This document shows, in pieces, positions 30,354-39,918 of a stretch of DNA of 64,000 nt. Source of the stretch: Desulfovibrionaceae bacterium (GTDB lineage Bacteria > Desulfobacterota > Desulfovibrionia > Desulfovibrionales > Desulfovibrionaceae). The first letter of the stretch is position 1, and every line of letters begins with the position of its first letter. Both the position numbers and the translations under genes were made by a program. The DNA is taken from assembly GCA_029011315.1 (NCBI GenBank), contig JAQXLA010000010.1, positions 16,253-80,252 on the forward strand, written 5' to 3'. Below the pieces are notes generated by a model, which ran no database searches, was not told where the DNA came from, and saw only the letters and a program-made list of their open reading frames with translations.

Positions 30354-31469
30354 ATGAATACGTTGAAACAGCTTCCCGCGCAAGACAAAAACGTTCAGGA
30401 ACAATCGGATATTCAGGATATTCAGATAGATGAAGCGGAAAACAAAACAGAAATTCTCCTCCCCGGGGAATTGGACGGAGATGGTTTTGACGAAGAGGCT
30501 GAAGATGGGGAAATCGTTGACATTTCTCCAGACGGAGAATTCATTGATTCCGATGATGAAGCCTGCGTTCTGCTTCCTGCAGAACCATCTTCCAATCTAC
30601 CTTCTCTGAGCAAAAACGGAGATTCTCTTCAGGCCTACCTGCAACGTATCGGCCGCTTCCCCATGTTGAAGCCTGAAGAGGAGCAGGAACTGGCCCGCCG
30701 CGTCCGCGAGTACGGAGACGGCGATGCCGCCTTCCGTCTCGTCACCTCGCATTTGCGACTGGTTGTGCGCATTGCCATGGATTTTCAACGACGCTGGATG
30801 CAGAATGTGCTGGATTTGATTCAGGAAGGGAATGTCGGCCTGCTCCGTGCTGTTGATAAATTCGATCCGGATAAGGGAATCAAATTCTCCTATTATGCGG
30901 CATTCTGGATCCGGGCCTATATTCTGAAATTCATCATGGATAACTGGCGCATGGTCAAAATCGGCACGACGCAGGCGCAGCGCAAGCTTTTTTACAATCT
31001 TAACAGAGAACGGCAGAAGCTGCTTTCCGAGGGATTCGATCCCAATGAGCAAATTTTGGCAGAAAGGCTCGGCGTCAGCAAAGATCAGATTGTCGAAATG
31101 GAGCAGAGGCTCAATGCATCGGACACGTCCCTTGACGTCAACGTCAATGACGAATCCGGAAGCGCAACCCGCATGGATTTTCTTCCTTCTCCGACACCCG
31201 CCATTGAAGAGTCTCTCGCCGATATGGAAATTTCCGATTTGCTGCGCAGCCGTCTTGAAAAAATTATGCCCACGCTTTCTGAAAAGGAAGTCTACATTTT
31301 GAAAAACCGCCTTCTGACGGATGATCCCGTTACTCTTCGGGAAATCGGCGAACGCTACCATATTACAAGAGAACGCGTACGCCAGCTGGAAGCGCGGCTG
31401 CTGCAAAAGCTGCGGGACTTCTTTCTGAGAGATATCAGCGATTTTTCCCGAGACTGGATTCGACATTGA
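30354..31469 (+). CDS. rpoH: RpoH-type (sigma32) RNA polymerase sigma factor with acidic N-terminal extension
   Basis: RpoH-box-like QAQRKLFYNLNRERQKL; DLIQEGNVGLLRAVDKFDPDKGIKFSYYAAFWIRAYI; region 4 VTLREIGERYHITRERVRQLEARLLQKLRDF. Confidence 0.9.
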   Translation: MNTLKQLPAQDKNVQEQSDIQDIQIDEAENKTEILLPGELDGDGFDEEAEDGEIVDISPDGEFIDSDDEACVLLPAEPSSNLPSLSKNGDSLQAYLQRIGRFPMLKPEEEQELARRVREYGDGDAAFRLVTSHLRLVVRIAMDFQRRWMQNVLDLIQEGNVGLLRAVDKFDPDKGIKFSYYAAFWIRAYILKFIMDNWRMVKIGTTQAQRKLFYNLNRERQKLLSEGFDPNEQILAERLGVSKDQIVEMEQRLNASDTSLDVNVNDESGSATRMDFLPSPTPAIEESLADMEISDLLRSRLEKIMPTLSEKEVYILKNRLLTDDPVTLREIGERYHITRERVRQLEARLLQKLRDFFLRDISDFSRDWIRH

Positions 31470-31497
31470 AAAATTGTAAAAAAACAAAAAAAAACGC

Positions 31498-31526
31498 TTG
31501 ACGAAAAAATCGTGTTTCTGTATAGC
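31498..31526 (+). promoter_or_regulatory. sigma70-type promoter for tRNA-Lys
   Basis: TTGACG (31498-31503), 17-nt spacer, TATAGC (31521-31526). Confidence 0.65.
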
Positions 31527-31569
31527 TATTTTCCGTTGAACGGAACAAAAAATGTTTCGGGAAGCAAAA

Positions 31570-31645
<76 letters not shown>

Positions 31646-31657
31646 TCAGAAATTCAG

Positions 31658-31690
31658 GAATCCGCGAAGCTTTTCGTGGATTCTTTTTTT
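31658..31690 (+). terminator. intrinsic terminator after tRNA-Lys
   Basis: GAATCCGCGAA-GCTT-TTCGTGGATTC-TTTTTTT. Confidence 0.8.
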
Positions 31691-31745
31691 ATATCCTTAG
31701 TACCGACAATGACCATGACAACAGGCACTGATTTTCGTAAAAACT

Positions 31746-32009
31746 TCAGCAATTCAAATGCTGATTCGGAAACAGCCCGGACTGTTTCAGCCCTTTTGCC
31801 ATCTGGTTTACCGCTTCATAAAGGCTGAGAAACCCCTGCGGCGTCATCAGAAGCCTGGCGAAATCGTCCGGCTCAGCTTCTCCATTTTGAAGAGGCTCCA
31901 TTCGATACAAATCCAATCGAATCATTCCTCTGATAAAATGCATTTTTGACACGCCATCCAGAAAAATTTCCTGTTTTATGTCCATATTTTTACCTGCTGT
32001 ATCATTCAA
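31746..32009 (-). CDS. hypothetical protein (start may be internal at MDIKQEIFL)
   Basis: Non-overlapped ORF, TTG first start; MDIKQEIFLDGVSKMHFIRGMIRLDLYRMEPL. Confidence 0.5.
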   Translation of the reverse strand: MNDTAGKNMDIKQEIFLDGVSKMHFIRGMIRLDLYRMEPLQNGEAEPDDFARLLMTPQGFLSLYEAVNQMAKGLKQSGLFPNQHLNC

Positions 32010-32287
32010 TCAACTTGAAAGAACCCTAAAAATTCTGCAACATCGCATGAATCCGCTTCATGTTCAGGATATCCAAACGACACGCCTTCCGCAAGATATC
32101 GAAGAAAATCGAAAGGTTTCCTGACTGCACTCACCACCGGTCTTTTTACCTTGACACTGTTGAAGCTGCGCAATATTTTGATGATAGATGATAAAGGATT
32201 TTGAAAAGCAGGCTTTTTCCGAATGTGCACCATGCGCTTTTTCAGCCTCAAAGAATCTTCTTTTTCTCTTTATTGAGGACTACTTTT

Positions 32288-32707
32288 ATGAAATATGTCA
32301 AAGAATTAATGCACGGCAATCCAATTACCCTCTTGCCTGGAGACAGCATGCAAAAGGCCAGAGAACTTATGGCAGAATATTCTGTTCGTCATCTCCCCGT
32401 TGCCGAATCTGACGGACGGTTCGTAGGGCTGGTGACCCATCGAGATATTCTGGACTGTTCCGTCTCCAGATTCGCCGATATTCCCGCTTCGGAACAAAAA
32501 TCCATAGAAAAAAATGTTCCTGTCAGAGAAATCATGCATGTGGATATCATCACGATTTTTCAGGACTGTACGCTGCGCAAGGCAGCGGAGACCATGTTTC
32601 GATACAAAATAGGCTGTCTGCCGGTTCTCGATCAGGACGATCACATTACAGGCATTATCACGGAATCTGATTTTCTCCGTCTGGCCATTATGAGCCTGTC
32701 TGAATAA
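32288..32707 (+). CDS. CBS domain pair protein
   Basis: MKYVKELMHGNPITLLPGDSMQKARELMAEYSVRHLPVAESDGRFVGLVTHRDIL and second CBS repeat LPVLDQDDHITGIITESDFLRLA. Confidence 0.92.
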   Translation: MKYVKELMHGNPITLLPGDSMQKARELMAEYSVRHLPVAESDGRFVGLVTHRDILDCSVSRFADIPASEQKSIEKNVPVREIMHVDIITIFQDCTLRKAAETMFRYKIGCLPVLDQDDHITGIITESDFLRLAIMSLSE

Positions 32708-32727
32708 GATTTCTGAAGGAGATCCGC

Positions 32728-34047
32728 ATGTCATTCTTTCGATTTATATTTCGGATTCTGCTACTCTTCATTCCTCTCGCCCTTATTGCCTGCGGTATCG
32801 GCTTTTTTCTGAATGATTTCTCCGGACCGGTTATTACGATGACGCCCGACACAGGACGCATTTCTCCGGTACGAGACATTCATCTGAATATCCGGGATGC
32901 GAAGTCAGATTTGGCATCGGTCAAAATTCTGCTGAAAACTGGCAGCAGGGAAATCGTCATTGCTGAACAAAACTTTGCTGAAAAACGGCGTGAACAGAAT
33001 ATCGTCTTCAATATGAAGAATTTCGATATCCGTTCCGGATCCGCCGAGCTTGAAGTCAAGGCCAAGGATACCGCTCTTTTTGGCCTCGGAAACAGCACGA
33101 AGAAAGTCTGGAATGTGGTTCTTGACGCACAGGCTCCGCGTACGCGCATGTTGACCGGAGCGCCTTCCGTACGCAGAGGCAGTATCGGAGCTGTGGCATT
33201 TTCCGCATCCGAAGATCTTGCCCGGGCTGGCATCCGCATCGGAGATCTGTTTTTCCCGGCCTTCCAGCAGCCTGGCGGCGTTTATTTCTGTCTCTTCGCC
33301 TTTCCTCATGATCTGCCTGCGGGCAACTTCCGTCCGGAACTGATTGCCGAAGATACGGCTGGCAACGAGTCAAAAACACGGATTGCCGTACACGCTGTAG
33401 AAAGACGTTTCCGCAGTGACACGCTGACCATCAGCGACGCTTTTCTGGAAAATAAGATGCCTTTGTTTGAAGAACAGATTCCTGATGCTGCCACTCATCT
33501 GGAACGATATATCCGGGTCAATACGGAAATTCGCAAGGCCAATGCCGAAAAACTCATGGAAACCGGCCGGGATACGGCTTCTTCTATTCTGTGGAAAGGC
33601 TCCTTCCGCAGACTGCCACGTTCGGCGACAAGAGCCATGTTCGGTGATGACCGCACATATCTGTATAACGGCGTAAAAATCGATCGCCAAACCCATATGG
33701 GCATTGATTTGGCCTCAGTCGCCCACGCCCCTATTCCCGCAGGAAATGATGGACGAGTCGTTCTGGCAGAAGATCTCGGCATTTTCGGTCTGCTCGTAAT
33801 CATTGATCACGGACTCGGCCTTCAGTCTCTGTATTCCCATATGAGCGAAATCACGGTGAAAGTCGGGGATATTCTCAAAAAAGACGACATTATAGGCTAC
33901 ACGGGGAAAACAGGTTTGGCCGGAGGCGATCATCTGCACTTCGGTATTCTTCTCAGCGGTATCCAGTTGCAGCCGCTCGACTGGTTTGACGAAAAATGGA
34001 TTCGCAACGCGATTACCGATCCGCTGAACAATGCCGCAGTAAAATGA
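32728..34047 (+). CDS. M23 family metallopeptidase (membrane-anchored)
   Basis: N-terminal TM; HMGIDLASVAHAPIPAGNDGRVVLAEDLGIFGLLVIIDHGLGLQSLYSHM...KTGLAGGDHLHFGILLSG. Confidence 0.93.
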   Translation: MSFFRFIFRILLLFIPLALIACGIGFFLNDFSGPVITMTPDTGRISPVRDIHLNIRDAKSDLASVKILLKTGSREIVIAEQNFAEKRREQNIVFNMKNFDIRSGSAELEVKAKDTALFGLGNSTKKVWNVVLDAQAPRTRMLTGAPSVRRGSIGAVAFSASEDLARAGIRIGDLFFPAFQQPGGVYFCLFAFPHDLPAGNFRPELIAEDTAGNESKTRIAVHAVERRFRSDTLTISDAFLENKMPLFEEQIPDAATHLERYIRVNTEIRKANAEKLMETGRDTASSILWKGSFRRLPRSATRAMFGDDRTYLYNGVKIDRQTHMGIDLASVAHAPIPAGNDGRVVLAEDLGIFGLLVIIDHGLGLQSLYSHMSEITVKVGDILKKDDIIGYTGKTGLAGGDHLHFGILLSGIQLQPLDWFDEKWIRNAITDPLNNAAVK

Positions 34048-34166
34048 TGGCAACCAAGACTGACTCTAGACAGATGCGCTGAAAAGCAGTATTGTCACAG
34101 TATAGAAATTATCAGTAACCTGTACTCGGCTACAGTAGCCATCCTCAACCTTATGGAGGAATTTTC

Positions 34167-34547
34167 ATGATTGGCGATATCTATCACTGCAAAACCTGCG
34201 GCAGAACTGTAGAGGCCGTTTCTGAAGGATCTACGGATATTATCTGCTGCGGCCAGCCGATGGAACTTCAGGTTCCGAACACCTCTTCAGCTTCCAGGGA
34301 AAAGCATCTGCCTGTCCTTGAAGCCAGCGGTTCGGGAAGCATTGTACGGGTAGGAGAGGTGGCTCATGTCATGGAAGCCGTACACTGGATCGAATGGATT
34401 GAAATCATCCATGCGGACGGTAAAAAATGTCGGAAATATCTGAATCCTGGCGATGCTCCGGAAGCAAGTTTTACCTGTCCGCCTTCGGAAATCCGTTCCG
34501 TTCGCATTTTCTGCAATCTGCATGGCGTCTGGTCTATCAACAACTGA
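34167..34547 (+). CDS. dfx: desulfoferrodoxin (superoxide reductase)
   Basis: N-terminal [14 protein letters not shown]...ICCGQPM; C-terminal HWIEWIEI...IFCNLHGVW. Confidence 0.96.
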   Translation: MIGDIYHCKTCGRTVEAVSEGSTDIICCGQPMELQVPNTSSASREKHLPVLEASGSGSIVRVGEVAHVMEAVHWIEWIEIIHADGKKCRKYLNPGDAPEASFTCPPSEIRSVRIFCNLHGVWSINN

Positions 34548-34566
34548 TTACACAAGGATGATAAAA

Positions 34567-34722
34567 ATGGAAAAATACACGTGCGAAGTCTGCGGCTATG
34601 AATATGATCCCGCTACCGGAGATCCTGATGCCGGCATTCCTGCCGGAACCGCTTTTGAAGATCTTCCTGAAGATTGGGTCTGCCCTGTCTGCGGCGTCGG
34701 CAAAGATTCTTTCTCTAAGTAG
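34567..34722 (+). CDS. rub: rubredoxin
   Basis: 51 aa [51 protein letters not shown]. Confidence 0.98.
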   Translation: MEKYTCEVCGYEYDPATGDPDAGIPAGTAFEDLPEDWVCPVCGVGKDSFSK

Positions 34723-34753
34723 ACAGGCTCTTTCGCTGTTTTGAAACCTTCTC

Positions 34754-34786
34754 TTGAAAAGGCGGCATCTCATGCCGCCTTTTCAA
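34754..34786. repeat. 15-bp perfect inverted repeat / hairpin between rub and roo
   Basis: TTGAAAAGGCGGCAT-CTC-ATGCCGCCTTTTCAA. Confidence 0.9.
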
Positions 34787-34807
34787 ATCCCGGGAAAAAT
34801 ACAAGAA

Positions 34808-36028
34808 ATGCAACCGATTGAAATTCTTCATCATGTCTGGTGGATTGGGGCCGTAGACGGAAACAAACGCAATTTCCATGGATACAGCCGCTCTCCAAAA
34901 GGAACGACGTATAATGCGTATCTGATTCAAGATGAAAAAAACGTCATCTTTGATACTGTCGATGAGAAATGGTCGGGAACCATGCTTTGCCGTCTGGCTC
35001 ATATCCTGCCTTTGGAAAAAATCGACTACATCGTCGTCAATCATACGGAACTCGATCACTCCGGATCGCTTCCTCTTCTGGTAGAAAAATGTCATCCGGA
35101 AAAAATCTTTGTGTCTCCCCAGGGAAAACGATTCCTCGATGCCCAGTTTGATACTGAAGGATGGCCTGTTGAAGTTGTCAAGACTGGAGACTCCATTTCC
35201 ATTGGCCAACGAACAGTGCAGTTTATCCAAACGCCTATGCTGCATTGGCCGGACAGCATGTTTTCCTATATTCCTGAGGATAGGCTCCTCATCAGCAATG
35301 ACGCTTTTGGACAGAACATTGCCTCAACGGAACGCTTTGCCGATGCTGTTCCCCGTCCTATTCTGCTCCAGGCTGTCAAGGAATATTACGGCAACATCGT
35401 TCTGCCTTTCTCTCCACAAGTGCTCAAAACTCTCGAAGCCGTTGCCAGTCTGCATCTCGACATTGAAACCATTGCACCGGATCACGGCCTGATCTGGCGT
35501 GGATCAGAAGACTGCGACTTCATTCTGAATGCCTACAGGCAGCTTGCCGAACAGAAGCCTCAGGCAAGAGCCTTGATCGTCTTCGACACCATGTGGAATG
35601 CAACAGAGAGAATGGCGCGTGCCATTGCTTCCGGCTTTGAAGATTCCGGCATTCCGTGCACGCTGCTCGATATGAGGGTCTGCCATCACAGTGATGTCAT
35701 GACAGCCCTTACGGACTGCGGGGCCGTTGTCGTTGGATCATCCACCCATAACAACAATATGCTGCCGCAGATTGCCGACGTTCTCACCTATATGGGAGGA
35801 CTGCGCCCCGCAAACCGAATCGGTGCAGCGTTCGGATCCTATGGCTGGTCAGGAGAAGCTCCGGCTCTCATTCAAAATCATCTCGCGGCCATGAAAATGG
35901 ATCTTCCGGAAAAACCGCTGAAAATCGCTTTTTCTCCGAAGCACAAAGACTTAGCTGCGTGCCACGATTTCGGCGCACGGCTTGCTCAGGCCCTCAAACT
36001 TCGCTGCGAACTCCCTGTCAGCGAGTAA
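34808..36028 (+). CDS. roo: rubredoxin:oxygen oxidoreductase, flavodiiron protein
   Basis: Beta-lactamase-like VNHTELDHSGSLPLLVEK, APDHGLIWRG; flavodoxin domain ALIVFDTMWNATERMARAIASG. Confidence 0.95.
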   Translation: MQPIEILHHVWWIGAVDGNKRNFHGYSRSPKGTTYNAYLIQDEKNVIFDTVDEKWSGTMLCRLAHILPLEKIDYIVVNHTELDHSGSLPLLVEKCHPEKIFVSPQGKRFLDAQFDTEGWPVEVVKTGDSISIGQRTVQFIQTPMLHWPDSMFSYIPEDRLLISNDAFGQNIASTERFADAVPRPILLQAVKEYYGNIVLPFSPQVLKTLEAVASLHLDIETIAPDHGLIWRGSEDCDFILNAYRQLAEQKPQARALIVFDTMWNATERMARAIASGFEDSGIPCTLLDMRVCHHSDVMTALTDCGAVVVGSSTHNNNMLPQIADVLTYMGGLRPANRIGAAFGSYGWSGEAPALIQNHLAAMKMDLPEKPLKIAFSPKHKDLAACHDFGARLAQALKLRCELPVSE

Positions 36029-36052
36029 ACCTCCTTCATAAAGGAGTCCGGT

Positions 36053-37360
36053 ATGGATGTTGTTCTTCTTTCACGGCTGCAGTTTGCCATAGCTGTTTTT
36101 TTTCATTTTATTTTCGTGCCGCTTACCCTCGGCATGACGGTTCTTCTGGCCATTATGGAAACAGCCTATGTGCGTACGGGCAAGGAAATCTGGAAAAGAG
36201 CTGTTCGTTTCTGGGGTAAACTTTTTCTCATTAACTTTACGCTCGGCGTTGTTACAGGCATTTCTCTGGTCTTCCAGTTCGGCATGAACTGGTCGCGCTA
36301 TTCAGCCTTTGTAGGTGATATTTTCGGTTCCCTGCTGGCTATTGAAGCGACTGTTGCCTTTTTTCTTGAATCGGTCTTTGTCGCTGTCTGGGCTTTCGGA
36401 TGGAATCGGATCAGCCGCAAGGCGCATCTTGTGGCTATCTGGCTCGTCGCATTGGCTTCAAACACGTCCGCTTTATGGATTATCTTGGCAAACGGCTGGA
36501 TGCAGAATCCCGTAGGCTATGTTCTGCGCAATGGACGCGCCGAGCTCGAAAGCTTTGGAAGCGTATTTTTCAACGGATTCGCCTGGGGACAATATTCCCA
36601 TACTATCTTTTCTTCATGGATGCTCTCCGGATTTTTCATTCTCGGTATTTCCGCATGGCATCTCCTTCGCGGCAACGAAACGGAATTTTTCAAGAAATCC
36701 GTAAAAGTTGCGGCTCCATTTACGCTGATTCTTGCGCTTCTTCTCGGCATGACAGGCCACAAGCATGCCGTTGATGTCGCCCTGCATCAGCCGATGAAGC
36801 TGGCTGCTATGGAATCTCACTGGGATACCGCGAAAAACGTACCGATGTATCTTCTTGTCGTACCGGATCCGGATAACAGCACCAATCTTGTTGAGGCATT
36901 CCCTGTCCCGGATATGCTGAGCATGCTGGTTGGCGGTTCCGGAGATACGGAAGTGAAGGGGCTGAAAGAAGTTGCTCCCGATCTTCGTCCTCCTGTCACT
37001 CCCACTTTCCTGTCCTTCCGCTTCATGGCCGGATGCGGCGTGCTGTTCATTCTGCTGGCCTTCCTTGCCTGGCGCCATCGCAGAGATCTGGAACAGTGTC
37101 CTCGTCTGATGAAGTGTCTCGTTTACTGCATTCCGCTGCCGTATATTGCCATTATGGCCGGATGGGCCGTTGCGGAAATCGGCCGTCAGCCATGGATCGT
37201 CTATGGCTTGATGAAGACTTCAGATGCGGCTTCCCCCGTACCTTCCTATTCCGTTTTCTTCTCCATTCTGGCCTTGATTGTTATTTACGGCTTTCTTGGA
37301 ACGCTGGATATCGCACTGCTGCGCAAGTATGCAAAGCGCGGTCCCGATCCGCGGAACTAG
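36053..37360 (+). CDS. cydA: cytochrome bd ubiquinol oxidase subunit I
   Basis: SRLQFAIAVFFHFIFVPLTLG; GWAVAEIGRQPWIVYGLMKTSDA. Confidence 0.97.
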   Translation: MDVVLLSRLQFAIAVFFHFIFVPLTLGMTVLLAIMETAYVRTGKEIWKRAVRFWGKLFLINFTLGVVTGISLVFQFGMNWSRYSAFVGDIFGSLLAIEATVAFFLESVFVAVWAFGWNRISRKAHLVAIWLVALASNTSALWIILANGWMQNPVGYVLRNGRAELESFGSVFFNGFAWGQYSHTIFSSWMLSGFFILGISAWHLLRGNETEFFKKSVKVAAPFTLILALLLGMTGHKHAVDVALHQPMKLAAMESHWDTAKNVPMYLLVVPDPDNSTNLVEAFPVPDMLSMLVGGSGDTEVKGLKEVAPDLRPPVTPTFLSFRFMAGCGVLFILLAFLAWRHRRDLEQCPRLMKCLVYCIPLPYIAIMAGWAVAEIGRQPWIVYGLMKTSDAASPVPSYSVFFSILALIVIYGFLGTLDIALLRKYAKRGPDPRN

Positions 37361-37393
37361 CCACTCGTTTTTCCTTAAAAAGGAGTCAACACC

Positions 37394-38419
37394 ATGCTTG
37401 AAACCGTCTGGTTTGTTCTCTGGGGCCTGCTGTGGGCCGTGTATTTTGTACTTGATGGATTTGATTTCGGCCTGGGCATCATGCTCCCCCGCGTAGCCCG
37501 GACAGAAGATGAAAAACGTATCGTTTATAATGCCGCCGGTCCTTACTGGGATGGCAACGAAGTATGGCTGATCACCGCTGGCGGCGCGACATTCGCAGCC
37601 TTTCCCGGGGCGTATGCCGCTCTGTTTTCCGCACTTTACGCTCCTTTGTTCATCATTCTGATTGCACTCATTTTCCGCGCCGTTTCCTATGAATTCCGCA
37701 GCCATCATCCCTCAGCCAGATGGCGCGCACGCTGGGATAGGTGGCAGTTTATTGGCAATGCGGTTCCGGCCTTTCTGTTCGGTGTCGCGTTCGCCAATCT
37801 GTTCCGAGGCATTCCTCTTGATGCCCAAGGCGTCTATCACGGCAATATTCTGTTCCTGCTCAACCCCTATGGATTTTTTGGCGGAGTACTCTTCCTGCTC
37901 ATGTTCTCACTCCACGGCGCGCTGTGGCTGGCTCTGAAGAGTACCGATGACATCCACGAACGGGCTTTACAGAAAGCTGAAGCGATTTGGGGCTGGCTGG
38001 CTGCTGTTACGGTCATTTTCCTGCTGCTGACGGCCGTCAGCACCAATCTTTATGACAACAGCCTGGAACATCCCGTCTTGTTTGTCTTCCCGATTCTTGC
38101 GGCCCTGTCTCTGATTGCTGAAAAGATTCTGATTCGCCGCTGTATTCCCGGATCCTGGATATGCAGCTCTCTGTTCATCATCTGCGTCGTGTTCTTCGGC
38201 GTCTGCGGCATGTATCCAAGCCTGATCATTTCCAGCATGGATCCAACTGCGACACTGACCATTTTCAACAGTGCTTCAAGCGAACTGACCTTGAAGATCA
38301 TGCTCGGCGTCGTCGCCATCTTCGTCCCACTGGTTATCGGGTATCAGGCCTGGGCGTATTCCATCTTTGCGCAAAAGATCACGCCTGAAAGCCTGAAGGC
38401 TGAGGATCACGCTTACTGA
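37394..38419 (+). CDS. cydB: cytochrome bd ubiquinol oxidase subunit II
   Basis: ETVWFVLWGLLWAVYFVLDGFDFGLGIMLP; PYWDGNEVWLITAGGATFAAFPGAYA. Confidence 0.97.
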   Translation: MLETVWFVLWGLLWAVYFVLDGFDFGLGIMLPRVARTEDEKRIVYNAAGPYWDGNEVWLITAGGATFAAFPGAYAALFSALYAPLFIILIALIFRAVSYEFRSHHPSARWRARWDRWQFIGNAVPAFLFGVAFANLFRGIPLDAQGVYHGNILFLLNPYGFFGGVLFLLMFSLHGALWLALKSTDDIHERALQKAEAIWGWLAAVTVIFLLLTAVSTNLYDNSLEHPVLFVFPILAALSLIAEKILIRRCIPGSWICSSLFIICVVFFGVCGMYPSLIISSMDPTATLTIFNSASSELTLKIMLGVVAIFVPLVIGYQAWAYSIFAQKITPESLKAEDHAY

Positions 38420-38448
38420 TTTTTCGTTCAGAGCAGACTTTTTATTCT

Positions 38449-38478
38449 GAGGCTCCTGCAAAGGAGCCTCTTTTTTTT
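38449..38478 (+). terminator. intrinsic terminator after cydB
   Basis: GAGGCTCCT-GCAA-AGGAGCCTC-TTTTTTTT. Confidence 0.9.
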
Positions 38479-38589
38479 GCATAAAATACGAAATTTTTAT
38501 GGCATATCCGGCATGTATAAACTCGACTTTTTAGGTAAAAACAATTAAAATATGCAATTCTTTATATGTTTCATATCCGGAGTAAAGCC

Positions 38590-39894
38590 ATGATCTGTCA
38601 TACAATGTCACTGCGGAGCGCAGAGGAAGAACAACAGCTGACCAGTCTCCTGTTGCAGCGCAATCAGCCGCAGGAATCTGTCGAGACAGCAGTAAAAGGC
38701 ATGATTGCTGACGTCGCTGAACGCGGCGATGCAGCGCTTTTCGACTACTGCCGGAAATTCGACTGCCCCGATATGGAAGGTTCTCTGAGTATTTCTGAAG
38801 AGACCATTCAGCAGGCATACAGCGGAGTCTCTTCCGAAGAGCTGAACCGAATCCGCATCGCCGCCGGAAATATTCGTGCTTTCCATGAAGCGCAAAAAGA
38901 ACGCTCGTGGTTTCAAAGCCGTGAAGACGGAACAATCCTCGGACAAATGACTGTTCCCGTCGATCGGGCGGGGCTGTATGTGCCCGGAGGACGCGGAGGC
39001 AACACTCCTCTGCTGTCCAGTCTGCTAATGACCGCTATTCCAGCACAGGTTGCCGGCGTCAAGGAAATTGCTGTCGTATCGCCACCAAGAGCCGATGGCT
39101 CTCTGAATCCTTCTCTGCTCGCTGCCGCCCATGAACTCGGAATCCGGGAAATCTACAGAATGGGCGGAGCCTGGTCCATCGCCGCTTTGGCGCTTGGCAC
39201 AAAATCCGTACCGAAAGTCGATGTCATTGCCGGCCCGGGCAATATCTGGGTTACGACGGCAAAGCGTCTGGTCATCGGTCGTGTCGGCATTGACATGATT
39301 GCCGGACCAAGCGAAGTGCTGATTCTGGCCGATTCCACAGCGAATCCGAAATGGATTGCTGCTGACATGCTCGCTCAGGCTGAACACGACAGGCTCGCGT
39401 CTGCAATCTGTCTCACAACCGATGAATCTTTGGCCAGACAGATCCAGATCTGCCTGGAAGAGCAGATCGCGACCCTTCCCCGGGAAGAAATTGCCCGTCA
39501 GTCCCTGGCCGAATGGGGCGTTGTGGCAGTGGTTTCCGACCTTGATAAAGCCATAGACATCGCAAACCGGATCGCTCCCGAACATCTCGAAATTCTTACG
39601 GAACAGCCATGGAGCGTTCTGCCGCGCATCCGTCATGCAGGAGCGGCTTTCCTCGGTCCGTACTCGCCGGAAACGCTCGGCGACTACTGCGCCGGCCCCA
39701 ATCATGTTTTGCCCACATTGTCAACAGCACGCTTTTCCTCGGCTCTGTCAGTCCAGACATTCAGCCGCAGAATGAGTATTATTTCTGCCGGACGCGCTTT
39801 TGCGGAAAACCATGCTCCTGTAACCGCTGCATTGGCCCGAATGGAACAGCTTGAAGCACACGCCCGTTCCATGGAATGCAGGGTCTCCCGGTAA
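38590..39894 (+). CDS. hisD: histidinol dehydrogenase
   Basis: GLYVPGGRGGNTPLLSSLLMTAIPAQVAGV, DMIAGPSEVLILAD, GPYSPETLGDYCAGPNHVLPT. Confidence 0.97.
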   Translation: MICHTMSLRSAEEEQQLTSLLLQRNQPQESVETAVKGMIADVAERGDAALFDYCRKFDCPDMEGSLSISEETIQQAYSGVSSEELNRIRIAAGNIRAFHEAQKERSWFQSREDGTILGQMTVPVDRAGLYVPGGRGGNTPLLSSLLMTAIPAQVAGVKEIAVVSPPRADGSLNPSLLAAAHELGIREIYRMGGAWSIAALALGTKSVPKVDVIAGPGNIWVTTAKRLVIGRVGIDMIAGPSEVLILADSTANPKWIAADMLAQAEHDRLASAICLTTDESLARQIQICLEEQIATLPREEIARQSLAEWGVVAVVSDLDKAIDIANRIAPEHLEILTEQPWSVLPRIRHAGAAFLGPYSPETLGDYCAGPNHVLPTLSTARFSSALSVQTFSRRMSIISAGRAFAENHAPVTAALARMEQLEAHARSMECRVSR

Positions 39895-39918
39895 CCTTTC
39901 ACAGAAGGAATATACATT

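Noticed and set aside
30597-31487. 296-aa minus-strand ORF antisense to rpoH
   Set aside because: Shadow ORF opposite a clear sigma factor.
39025-39705. 226-aa minus-strand ORF antisense to hisD
   Set aside because: Shadow ORF opposite conserved hisD.
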